Assembly: GCA_009760855.2 (NCBI GenBank)
Contig: WPIO01000001.1
Location: 9,052,501 to 9,116,500 of the forward strand
Direction of reading: 5' to 3'
Length of the DNA: 64,000 nt
Source of the DNA: Cristatella mucedo
Lineage: Eukaryota; Bryozoa; Phylactolaemata; Cristatellidae
Positions 47,501-58,411 of the stretch are shown here, piece after piece (the first letter of the stretch is position 1; every line of letters starts with the position of its first letter). The translations under genes and the position numbers were made by a program. A model generated the notes under the pieces. That model did no database searches and had not been told where the DNA came from. It was given only the letters and a program-made list of their open reading frames with translations.

Positions 47501-48999
47501 CCGCGCGGCAGCGCCGGGCTTGCTATGGCATTGCTCAACCACTAGCCCGACGGAACGAAAAGACGACGCCACTTCCTTTCAGCATAAAGTCTATTGACTG
47601 CCAGAACTGCTGTCGTGTTTTTTATCAAGACCACTGATCGTTTAACGAGCTAAATTGCTGTGGCAATTTTGGCAGATCTTACTACCAGGGTGGATTGATT
47701 AGCAGCTCGGATTAAGAACGACCGTTCAGATGCTCCTCGTTGCCCGTTACGCTAGTGAAGGTTAGAAGTCAGACGACTGGGGGTCAGGTAGTGGTCCGAT
47801 CCCCCACGACGGCACTATGTCCCGCGATTTTGTACGCCGAATTTGACAACTGAGCCTCGATTGAGAGCTTACAGCTGTGCCGATTAATGAGGACGATTAT
47901 GAGGTGGCTAAGATAAGCTGAGGCTAATGAGAAGCCCATGTATGATTATCGTTATTGATTATTATTATGTTAGTAATCACTTGTGAATGTCGCCCTAAAG
48001 ATGTCTTCGTTGTTTTCAAGCTCCGACATACAAATAACTGATGAAAATAATACTAGGAGAACGGCAAAATTTCAGACTTTCTTTCGATATGTACGAGGCA
48101 TAATGATGATCTCTTGCTGCAAGCTTCAACGTGTTGATTTCAGGCGTGAAAGCGTGTCAAGCCAAGGTGACGATATGGGATACTCAATCCGCAGTTGATT
48201 TGATTGCACTAGCGTTGCTTCTCTATTGATTCGTCGAACGTTTAAACCATTCACCGGATGTAGCTTCGCAAAAGCGATTGCCATGGTGTTGATTGAACTG
48301 CTAATCTCTATGGCTGATGATTTGTCAAGGGGATTTGTGTGAGCCCATTCGATTGGTAGACGTCGGTTTCTTGCTTGCATTGTTTCGGAATGGTACGTTT
48401 GAAATTGAGCCCGGTTCCACTGGCTCACATATAAGTTTTTCATAAGAATTACGGCATACTTGCTTTGTCCCCCTTGGACAATTGAGTCACAATCGAGCCC
48501 GATTTTAAGCGGTTCTTGTAGATTTTTGGATATCTTGGTAAATGGATCTATTATGTAAGTCATGTGAAATAAAGTCATGATTTCAGGCGTTCCTGGTGAT
48601 TTTGTAGATTTTCTATGTACTAAATTATGTGTTGCTAATATGGGTTTCGACAGTTTTGTTACGGGAAAAGAAAGAGAAAAGATACGTTTTGTAATAGTCT
48701 AAAAGAACGTGATGACGGAAGGAGTCAGCATGCCGCTCTGCTCTGTTTCGAGAATAGATGCTAAGGAATACGCACAGTTTGCACGAGCTTTGTGCCACAC
48801 TACACTGAACTCCTAATGTCGCTTGGCATATTTTTTGTTGTGTCTTCTTATCAAAAACACTGATGCAAGGGAATACATAGTTCCTTTTGGTGGTTTGTTG
48901 TTTGTATGGTCTTGGTAGGAAAATGATGGTTCTTATCGACCCTCTTAGGTCAGTTCGATGTCGGCGCCTTGGACAAATCACTCTCGGAACACCATACTT

Positions 49000-49250
49000 A
49001 AGCTAAGCTTAGCTGCCGTAAGCCTCCCAGTTCCTGAATTATGCCAAGCCCTGACCTTTTCTGGCTCCCAATCAAGCAGCATATCAACTTAAAGGTTCCG
49101 TCACTCACTTGTAGTCTCCTTCATTCTGTGGCTTCACTCAATCTATCTAGACCACTCCTGAACCAGAACAGGTAGCTGTGCCACATTTACAGCACATGTA
49201 AAGTGTCTAGACGCGGAATAAGTTGTCTGAGGGTGCTCTACGAATTTCGT
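49000..49250 (+). mobile_element. LINE-A relic in unit 1, internally deleted
   Basis: Landmarks are TTCTGGCTCCCAATCAAGCA and the tail GTGTCTAGACGCGGAATAAG. The middle, which is present in unit 2 at 55761-56101, is missing. The 3' stem-loop is mutated. Confidence 0.7.
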
Positions 49251-50425
49251 TTTATTTTTATTATTTCAAGTTCATTCAGTGTACCTGATTCTATCGGACA
49301 CCTTTCACTTTTTCACAGATGACCTTTCTCTTCGTTTCTAATGCTACAAGCGAATCGAGCCATAGTGATTAGGTCCGTAAGCTCGAGATACTTGTTATCC
49401 AAATGCAGCCTAACTCCTGAGATGTGTTATTGACTTTCTGTTTCAATTCGGCGTAATTTGGCCTGCCTAAGATAGGTGTCGTGGTTTAAGTGCTCTCAAG
49501 CAGTAGTCTAACTAGCCATAACTATTGACCACTTGACCGGTAGCCTACCGGTTTCAGAATCGGCATCCAAGAGAGGCGGAAATGTTTCGACACTTAGTCT
49601 CGGGACTCAGTCTCGTGATATTAATAATGATAATAGGTAGTTTGTATAGTTCCTCGAGACAGCTACAGAAGAAGCCACAACCAAGGATTAACGAAATGTA
49701 TATAAGTGATCTTAGACAAGGATCCAAAAGCAAACCAGTACCTTGCATGCTTGGTAAGATCTATGGCGAGTACTAGGCACTGAGGTCGTCTACAAGTATG
49801 CATCTAAAACGCACCTGGTCGACAAAAACATAAGCTCAAGTATTCGAAGCCTACAGTTTAACTAAGACTTCGATTATGCAAGGTCATTGCAAATACTGGC
49901 CATAGCCAGAAATGAGTTCCAGGCTTTCGGCGCATAAGAGCGATTGGTTTGATCACCAAAGGTTTCAACAAGATGCTTCTAGCTTTTGGTGCGAGAGCTC
50001 ACAGGAAGAGCAAGGATGTCAAGAATAGACAAGCCAGGGCAGGCGATCGAAGCGATTTGTAAGCCAGGCGGAGGATGATTGCATCTATTCCATTCAAGTT
50101 AGGGAGCCAGTCAAGCTCGACCAGATGTGGCTCGACGTGGCAGCTATGCCATTGACGACCGACTGAGCTGCCTATTCGTGCCCCAGCTGCACCAGATTGA
50201 TTGATTGACCAGATGCACAGGTCGATAGATCTGAATGAACGTAATAGGAGTAAACTACATTCGATGTCGAAAACGCGTGAACTAATTTGTCTGTCGAACA
50301 CCTTTCTAAACTTGTCCGGATTTAGGTGACGTTCCTTGAATGAAAGTGGGCGTTTCCCATCGGAGGAGGAAACCCGTGCCAATTCAGTGTTAGATCTAGT
50401 CGTTTTGGTACAGACCACTTTGCCA

Positions 50426-50575
50426 TTCTGGTTTGGCCCAGTGGTTAAGGTTCTCGCCCCGACCAAGGTCTGGTGCAAGGTCGGGTCATGTGGTTAAACC
50501 CCGTACTATAGGCAAAGCGCCTGAATGGACATGATAAAGTTTACTTGAGGCTCCTAGGCAAATGGATGTGTTATA
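50426..50575 (+). mobile_element. SINE-A relic inside M7 (unit 1)
   Basis: CTGGTTTGGCCCAGTGGTTA and CTCGCCCCGACCAAGGTCTG are well kept. The tail is GCGCCTGAATGGACATGATA and lacks the stem. Confidence 0.7.
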
Positions 50576-50992
50576 TGATGAATACGGGCAGACGTCGCTG
50601 GGTGATGCCAGATAAACGGATCACGAGATCGAGGTCTGCCAGCGCCTCACGGGTGACACCGCATTGCCTTGCAATCATCAGGTCCGTCGTAGCCTCTCCA
50701 AGGTTCAAAGAATCGTTAGAAGTCATCTGGGTGCGAATGTTGTTCTTGCAAGCTGAAAGAAAATATCGTGATTCAGATGCAGTGAACCTTTTAGAAAGGT
50801 CTGCAAATAAAGATAAAGCAGGATGTCATCTGTGTAGAAATGCAAGCAAAGATTACGCTTGGCCATGCCATCCGCTACAGGGAGACTATAGGATAATAAA
50901 AAAAGGGGGGCCCTGCCACCGAACCCTGAGGTGCCTGTGCTTTAAGGGTTTGTTTGATGACCGACAGCTTTTTATATCTGCACTCATACCTC

Positions 50993-52443
50993 TGTAGCGG
51001 CCTTGCAGGCCTTGGCTGAATTTTAGCGCGAACAAGAGCAGTTCGGAGGCGGGCTAGAACTCCTTTGTCCTGGAGCAGTGAGCCAGAGAGGAGCGTCAGT
51101 GTGGTTAGAGAGGAAGCGCTTAAGAGCAAGCCAGGAAGCTCTGAGACGAGCGGCAGCGATTCGGCCTTTAGAATTGGTTCAATACCCGCGGAAGCTGCTG
51201 ATAGATGTTGGCTGGCCCGTCAACCCCCGCATTCCCTCTTTCCAAGAAAGAATCGTCTGGAACCCATTCGCCATTCAAACTGGACAGAGGTGCCCTTCCA
51301 GTGGCCTGGGGACGGTATTAATTCCTTTCCGTAGTGGGCCAAGGTGTCCGGGCCCAATACCACTAAGCTCTTGCCCCATTGTTTCAGCTAGGTATTTAAG
51401 AGTCGAGCGACGCTCGCTCTTGGTCTTATGGTCTTTTGTCTTTGGTCCGGCTTCGACGCCGTCGCACTCGTTTCTCTGAAAGCGAGGGAGGAGGGCGGGC
51501 TGTTCGCCGGCGATTGACGGAACAGAACGAGACAGCGATAGGAGGATTCGGTGGAACTCCACCGAATACTGTCGTATCGCGCCCGAGCTGGCATTTTGTG
51601 TGTTCTTTCGTGTTTTGTGTTTATTTTGTGTCGTGTGTGTGCTCGCTAGCACGTGGTCTCGGCATAGGGATTTGCCGGTGCGAGCTAGGCGTAGTTGGCG
51701 TGTGTGGAGCCCTAGTTCCCCAGTTAGGGTTTAGGCTCCGGGCCGCGCTTCAGTGTGGAGAAGTATTTCCTCCGCAAGAGTGTTTCAGTTGCCGTGTGTG
51801 GAGTATTCCTGTCGCACTGGTGGAAACCGAGTTCTAGTTCTCCGGGTAGGGTTTAGGCTCCGGTTCGCGCTTCAGTGTGGAGAAGTATTTCCTCCGCAAG
51901 AGTGCTTGAGGTGGCGTGTGTGGAGTATTCTTGTCACACTGGTGGAAACCGAGTTCTAGTTTTCCGGGTAGGGTTTAGGCTCCGGTTCGCGCTTCAGTGC
52001 GAAGAAGTATTCCCTCCGCAAGAGTGTTTAAGTTGGCGTGTTTGGGGTATTCCCTCGGCACAGGTGGGAACGGATTCCTAGTTCTCCGGCTAGCGTTTAG
52101 GGTCCGGGTCGCGCTCAGTGTGGAGGAGTATTCCCTCCGCAAGAGTGTTGGTGCAGTTGAGAACATGCGAGGAGTGGAGATAAAGCTGAACTAGACGCGC
52201 AGCGAATTTGTGCGCTTGCGAATAAAGTTCAGTAAAATCCCCAATTTGTGTGTCTCGCTTTCCAATTCACGCCGCGGAATCACGACCCACTTTGGTAACG
52301 GTAAGCAGGTTAGCGCCAGGAACGCTCGTTTCGTGGCGGCCAGCTTATTGCGCGTAGGCGCGCACTGAACGGCATTAGGCGCTAGGCTACGCCGCTAGGT
52401 AAGCGGCAGGTCAAGCTTACACCGCCGAGCCTTCGGCGTTACA
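50993..52443 (+). mobile_element. Probable solo LTR with TG...CA ends
   Basis: The insert is 1451 bp, begins TGTAGCGGCC and ends GGCGTTACA. It interrupts M8 at a place where unit 2 (about 57930) reads straight through as GACCTCTCTCACTG. CCTC flanks both sides (50989-50992 and 52444-52447), allowing a 4-bp target duplication; up to 6 bp is possible if the ends are drawn slightly inward. A TATA-like TATTTAAG lies at 51393-51400 and AATAAA at 52221-52226, in the order expected of U3, R and U5. No coding domain of a retroelement is present. Open frames at 51065-52081 include the internal tandem repeats and are not supported as genes. Confidence 0.75.
51729..52190. repeat. Four tandem repeats of about 122 bp inside the LTR
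   Basis: Units start with GTTTAGGCTCCGG at 51729, 51851 and 51973, and with GTTTAGGGTCCGGG at 52094. Each contains GTGTGGAGAAGTAT-like and CCTCCGCAAGAGTG motifs. The array lies between the TATA-like motif and the polyadenylation signal. Confidence 0.93.
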
Positions 52444-52559
52444 CCTCTCTCACTGAAGACACAACCAAGTATACTATTAGCGCCAGTGAAATAAACGTCT
52501 ATGTACGTTCAGACCATAACGATTACGTTATTATGAGGTACAATAAAAGAAAAAAGAAT

Positions 52560-53895
52560 GAAGGCAGTCTCAATCTATAAAAGTGCAGCTGCTTTCGTGG
52601 CCGCAGGGGTAGGCCGTGCGTGCTTTGTCCAAACCAGATCCTGACCACACGGGTTGGAGCACCGCTATGTACAGCCTCGCAGAAGCCATGCTTCGGCCTC
52701 CACCACGAGTCCGAGCTAACGAGCCGCCACGTGGGAGCCGGCTTTCCGCCGAGCTGGTTTAGTCTAGCGGTTAAGGTGCTCGCCCCGACCAAGGTCTGAC
52801 TCAGGTCATGGGCTCGAGCCCGAGGCATATGTGAAGCGCCTGAATAGAGATTAAGTTCTCTCGGGGCGCTATATAAATAAATTATATTTATTTATGTATT
52901 TTATCGCTTGGGCCATGGCGGCCTGGTGAGCAGCGACGGAGGTTTGCCGAGCCACCCGAGCGGCCGGCGGCGAAGCGCAGCGGCCGCAGCGGCGGCCACC
53001 GAGAAGGACCGCCTGCACGCGGCCGGCCACGAGGAGCCGAAGGCGGGCGCCGCCGGCGACGACGAGGCTCTCGTCAGCTCAGCACCACTGCCAGGAGAGA
53101 CAGGGAAAGGCGTCGCCTGTGCGAAACCGGCACGGCGAAATCGGATCGTGTGCATGCGAAGACAGCCGCTCTCGTCGCGTCCAGATCCGCGGCCGCGCGC
53201 CGCCGCTCGGGCGCCTTGTCGGCACGCTGCCTCTCGTCAGCCATCAAAACTCTGGCCGTTTTCAGGGCCATTTTCAGGCCGTCGTTAACGCGCTGGGCTT
53301 TCATTCTGGTGGCACCTCTTCGCTGTTCCTCAGCCAACGCCATGTGACCCTTGTCAAAGTCAGCGGCCTGTGCAGGGCCTCCTCTTCTCCTCAGCAAACG
53401 CCGCTAGAGCCTTGCCCAAGTCATCGGCCTGTTCGGCGCCTCTCCACTGGGCCTCCGCCAACGCCGCTAGAGCCTTGCTCAAGTCATCGGCCAGGGCGGC
53501 GCCTCTCCTCTGCTCGTCCGCTGGAGCCTTGACCAAGTCTTCAACCTGAGCGGCGCCTCTCCTCTGCTCGTTCGCCATCGCCACTGGAGCCTTGTCCAAG
53601 TCTTCGGCCTGTGCGGCGCCTGTCCGCTGCTCCTCCACCAACGCTGCTAGAGCCTTGTCCAAGTCAGCGGCTGCGGCGTTATTCGCTGCTCCTCTCTAAA
53701 TCCGTGCGAGCCAAGCATCTCGCTTCGTCGTGATGTCTGGCAACCAGCTTGTCGGTGGCTGCTGCTGCTGCCGAAATGAAGCAGCGAGCCTAAACCTCCG
53801 AAAGTCGGAGCCGAGCAGCCGAAACAACCGAGACTGAGAGCCGAAACTGCTCGTCCGCCAGCCAATCTTCAGCTGTCTGGCGGAAGCGGCCTTAT
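52560..53895 (-). pseudogene. Coiled-coil repeat gene paralogue 4, broken
   Basis: Read on the minus strand from the promoter, the expected ATG is replaced (GATAAGGCCGC where the intact gene has GAATGTGGCCGC). The N-terminal region AEDWLADEQFRLSVSVVSAA can be read, but a TAG follows at SEV*ARCF. Five or six 21-residue repeats lie at 53360-53662, with one shortened (VKAPADEQRRGA). A frame change near 53390 moves into the conserved DGLKMALKTARVLMADERQR region (53074-53397). The C-terminal flank contains SINE-A. It is clearly non-functional as it stands. Confidence 0.75.
52751..52905 (+). mobile_element. SINE-A inserted in coiled-coil 3' region (unit 1)
   Basis: The head has TAGTCTAGCGG (A-box-like) and GGGCTCGAGCCC. 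The stem-loop tail GCGCCTGAATAGAGATTAAG is followed by an ATATAAATAAATTATAT end. The same site is empty at 6880, 8555 and 13395 (CCGAATCGCTTAGGCCGTGG) and occupied at 58259. Confidence 0.9.
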
Positions 53896-54060
53896 CCGAG
53901 CTCGCGACGATATAGATAGCTATCGAGCTTGACCATGGTTAACCAGGCGAAAATGGCGAATATATACTTGCGTACGATTGTTCAGCACTCGCAGCGTTGC
54001 GCTACGCTGTAGAATTCGCTCCGTCATAATCGCTCGCTCATATAATTTCCTCCTTCATCT
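53896..54060 (-). promoter_or_regulatory. Putative promoter block of paralogue 4
   Basis: It contains the TATA-like GTATATATTC (53956-53966, minus strand) and the CAGCGT...ACGCTG inverted repeat at about 53992-54009. The gene it should serve has lost its start codon. Confidence 0.4.
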
Positions 54061-55569
54061 GCGCTGCTCCGCTGCACTGCGTTTGCTTTGGAATTGCTAA
54101 GCCCCTAGCTCGCTGGAACGAACAGACGACGCCTCTTCCTTTCAGCATAAAGTCTCTTGACCGCCGCAACTGCTGTCGTATTTTTCGAGACCACTGATCG
54201 TTTAACGAGCTAAATTGCTGTGGCAATTTTGGCAGATCTTACTACCAGGGTGGATTGATTAGCAGCTCGGATTAAGAACGACCGTTCAGATGCTCCTCGT
54301 TGCCCGTGACGCTAGTGAAGGTTAGAAGGCAGACGACTGGGGTTCAGGTAGTGGTCCGATCCCCACGACGGCACTATGTCCCGCGATTTTGTACGCTGAA
54401 TTTGACAGCTGAGCCTCGATTGAGAGCTTACAGTTGTGTCGATTATTGAGGACGATTATGAGGTGGCTACGATAAGCTGAGGCTAATGAGTAGCCCATGT
54501 ATGATTATCGTTATTGATTATTATTATGTTAGCGATTACTTGTGATTGTAGCCATACGGATGTCTTCGTGGTTTTCAAGCTCCGACGTGAAAATAAATGA
54601 TAGAAGATCACACTAGGAGAACGGCAAAATTTTGGGCTTTATTTCGATATGTATGAGGCATAATGATGATCTCTTGCTGCAAGCTTCAACGTGTTGATTT
54701 CAGGCATGAAAGCGTGTCTAGCCAAGATGATGATATGGGATATTCAATCCGTAGTTGATTTGATTGCACTAGCGTTGCATCACCTTTCGCATTTCGCATT
54801 CTATTGATTCGTTGAACGTTTAAACCATTCACCGGATGTAGCTTCGGAAAAGCTATTGCCATGGTGTTGATTGAACTGCTAATCTCTATGGCTGATGATT
54901 TGTCAATGGGATTTGTGTGAGCCCATTCAATTGGTAGACGTCAATTTCTTGCTTGCATTGTTTCGGAATAGTACGTTTAAAATTGAGCCCGGTTCCACTG
55001 GCTCACATATAAGTTTTTCATAAGAGTTACGGCATACTTGGTTTGTCCTGCTTGGACAATTGAGTCACAATCGAAGCCGGATTTTAAGTGGTTCTTGTAG
55101 ATTTTTGGATACCTCGGTAAAGGGATCGATTATTTAAGTGATGTGAAATAATGTCTTGATTTCAGGCGTTCCTGGTGATTTTGTAGATTTTCTTTGTACT
55201 AAATTATGTGTTGCTAATACGGGTTTCGACAGTTTTGTTACGGGAAAAGAAAGAGAAAAGATACGTTTTGTAATAGTCTAAAAGAACGTGATGACGGAAG
55301 GAGTCAGCATGCCGCTCTGCTCTGTTTCGAGAATAGATGCTAAGGAATACGCACAGTTTGCACGAGCTTTGTGCCGCACTACACTGAACTCCTAATGTCG
55401 CTTGGCATATTTTTCGTTGTGTCTTCTTATCGAGAAACACTGATGCAAGGGATTACATAATTCCTTTTGATGGTTTGTTGTTTGTATGGTCTTGGTAGGA
55501 AAATGATGGTTCTTATCGACCCTCTTAGGTCAGTTCGATGTCGGCGCCTTGGACAAATCACTCTCGGAA

Positions 55570-56190
55570 CACCATACTTAAGCTAAGCTTAGCTGCCGTA
55601 AGCCTCCCAGTTCCTGAATTATGCCAAGCCCTGACCTTTTCTGGCTCCCAATCAAGCAGCATATCAACTTAAAGGTTCCGTCACTCACTTGTAGTCTCCT
55701 TCATTCTGTGGCTCCACTCAATCTATCGAGACCACTGCCGAACCAGAACAGGTAGCTGTGCACCTGCTTTTCTGACTCAGATCCCTTAGTTCTAACTCGG
55801 ACTGACCATAAATTGTTTGGAGACTTCTCTCATGTCGTTTGCTCGAAAAGCCTGAAGTTCACTTCCGAATGACGTCACGACATCCCCTGACTTGACGACA
55901 CCTAAAAAAAAGTTGCAAAACTCACTTATTTGCCACAGCATTTAGTAGGTCCTAGTGATTTCTTCTGTGTCATTATAAATGCTGTCACTCTGCATGCTGC
56001 CACTAACCAAATGTCCATGCTGACCCTGTGCATGTCACCTCTAACAATTGTATACTTGCTGGCATTGTGCATACTATCACAAACCACATGATTCTGCTTC
56101 CTTTACAGCACATGTAAAGTGTCTAGACGGGGAATAAGTTGTCTGAGGGTGCTCTACGAATTTCGTTTTATTTTTTATATTGCAAGTGTA
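55570..56190 (+). mobile_element. LINE-A relic in unit 2
   Basis: It begins with the SQFLNYAKP-like region and passes through CGACATCCCCTGACTTGACG. The 3' untranslated region ends with GTGTCTAGACGGGGAATAAG and TTTTATTTTTTATA. The frames are broken throughout. Confidence 0.75.
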
Positions 56191-57368
56191 TTCAGTGAAT
56201 CTGATTCTATCAGACACCTTTCACTTTTTCGCAGATGACCTATCTCTTCGTTTCTAATGCTACAAGCGATTCAAGCCATAGTGATTAGGTCCGTAAGCTC
56301 GAGATACTCGTTATCCAAATGCAGCCTAACTCCTGAGATGTGTTATTGACTTTCTGTTTCAATTCGGCGTAATTTGGCCCACCTAAGATAGGTGTCGTGG
56401 TTTAAGTGCTCTCAAGCAGTAGTCTAAATAACTATTAATAACATAACATAACAAATAACAATACCTGTCGACCACTTGACCGGTAGCCTACTGGTTTCGG
56501 GATCGGCATCCAAGAGAGGCGGAATTATTTCGACACTTAGTCTCGGGACTCAGTCTCGTGATATTAATAATGATAATAGGTAGTTTGTATAGTTCCTCGA
56601 GACAGCTACAAAAGAAGCCACAACCAAGGATTAACGAAATGTATATAAGTGATCTTAGACAAGGATCCAAAAGCAAACCAGTACCTTGCATGATTGTTAA
56701 GATCTATGGCGAGTACTAGGCACTGAGGTCGTCTACAGATATGCACCCAAAACGCACCTGGTCGACAAAAACATAAGCTCAAGTATTCGAAGCCTACAGT
56801 TTAACTAAAACTTCGATTATGCAAGGTCATTGCAAATACTGGCCATAGCCAGAAATGAGTTCCAGGCTTTCGGCGCATAAGAGCGATTGGTTTGATCACC
56901 AAAGGTTTCAACAAGATGCTTCTAGCTTTTGGTGCGAGAGCTCACAGGAAGAGCAAGGATGTCAAGAATAGACAAGCCGGGACAGGCGATCGAAGCGATT
57001 TGTAAGCCAGGCGGAGGATGATTGCATCTATTCCATTCAAGTTAGGGAGCCAGTCAAGCTCGACCAGATGTGGCTCGACGTGGCAGCTATGCCATTGACG
57101 ACCGACTGAGCTGCCTATTCGTGCCCCAGCTGCACCAGATTGATTGATTGACCAGATGCACAGGTCGATAGATCTGAATGAACGTAATAGGAGTAAACTA
57201 CATTCGATGTCGAAAACGCGTGAACTAATTTGTCTGTCGAACACCTTTCTAAACTTGTCCGGATTTAGGTGACGTTCCTTGAATGAAAGTGGGCGTTTCC
57301 CATCGGAGGAGGAAACCCGTGCCAATTCAGTGTTAGATCTAGTCGTTTTGGTACAGACCACTTTGCCA

Positions 57369-57515
57369 TTCTGGTTTGGCCCAGTGGTTAAGGTTCTCGC
57401 CCCGACCAAGGTCTGGTGCAAGGTCGGGTCATGTGGTTAAACCCCGTACTATAGGCAAAGCGCCTGAATGGACATGATAAAGTTTACTTGAGGCTCCTAG
57501 GCAAATGGATGTGTT
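57369..57515 (+). mobile_element. SINE-A relic inside M7 (unit 2)
   Basis: It is essentially identical to 50426-50575, as expected from duplication of the whole unit. Confidence 0.7.
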
Positions 57516-58258
57516 ACATGATGAATACGGGCAGACGTCGCTGGGTGATGCCAGATAAACGGATCACGAGATCGAGGTCTGCCAGCGCCTCACGGGTGAC
57601 ACCGCATTGCCTTGCAATCATCAGGTCCGTCGTAGCCTCTCCAAGGTTCAAAGAATCGTTAGAAGTCATCTGGGTGCGAATGTTGTTCTTGCAAGCTGAA
57701 AGAAAATATCGTGATTCAGATGCAGTGAACCTCTTAGAAAGGTCTGCAAATAAAGATAAAGCAGGATGTCATCTGTGTAGAAATGCAAGCAAAGATTACG
57801 CTTGGCCATGCCATCCGCTACAGGGAGACTATAGGATAATAAAAAAAAAGGGGGTGAACTGCCACCGAACCCTGAGGTGCCTGTGCCTTAAGGGTTTGTT
57901 AGATGACCGACAGCTTTTTATATCTGCACTCTGACCTCTCTCACTGAAGACATTACCAAGTATACTATTAGCGCCAATGAAATAACCGTCTGTGTACGTT
58001 CAGACCGTAATAAAAAATACAATAACAAAAAATGTTAGGTACAATAAAAGAAACAAGAATGAAGGCAGTCTCAATCTATAAAAGTGCGGCTGCTTTCGTG
58101 GCCGCAGGCATAGGCCGTGCCTGCTTTGTCCAACCAGCCCTTAACCACGTGGGTTGGAGCACCGCTATGTACATCCTCGCAGAAGCCATGCTTTGGCCTC
58201 CACCACGTATCCGCCACTCCGAGCTAACGAGCCGCCACGTGGGAGCCGGCTTTCCGCC

Positions 58259-58405
58259 GAGCTGGTTTAGTCTAGCGGTTAAGGTGCTCGCCCCGACCAA
58301 GGTCTAAGGTCATGGGCTCGAGCCCGAGGCATATGTGAAGCGCCTGAATAGAGATTAAGTTCTCTCGGGGCGCTATAAAAATAATATATATTTTTTAACG
58401 TATTT
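58259..58405 (+). mobile_element. SINE-A inserted in coiled-coil 3' region (unit 2)
   Basis: It sits at the same site as the copy at 52751, with a few bases missing before the B-box region (GGTCTAAGGTCATGGGCTCG). It ends just outside the stop codon of the 487-residue gene at 58412, so it may now supply the 3' end of that transcript. Confidence 0.9.
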
Positions 58406-58411
58406 TTTCGC

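Larger units (their letters stand above)
47501..50992. repeat. Tandem unit 1: modules M1-M5, LINE relic, M7, M8
   Basis: From about 47630 this is nearly the same as 54190-57940 (offset about 6579, later 6943). The order is M1, M3, M4, M5, a LINE-A relic, a stretch with TCGAGACAGCTACA, M7 and M8. The offset change reflects a deletion of about 336 bp here near 49181 and about 27 bp of difference near 49510. Frames common to both units (for example 49999-50478 minus) are not supported as genes. Confidence 0.85.
54061..57960. repeat. Tandem unit 2: modules M1-M5, LINE relic, M7, M8
   Basis: This is the second copy of the unit at 47630-50992. It is nearly identical from about 54190. It keeps the LINE part that unit 1 lost and has no LTR insertion, so it shows the undisturbed order. 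Confidence 0.85.

Noticed and set aside
49999-50478. A 159-codon minus-strand frame repeated at 56942-57421
   Set aside because: Its recurrence reflects duplication of the whole unit. It reads through an antisense SINE-A relic, and the older M7 copy at 10 kb does not keep the frame.
51065-52194. Open frames of 60-130 codons within the LTR, some with internal repeats
   Set aside because: They follow the 122-bp DNA repeat in a GC-rich LTR and match no retroelement protein.
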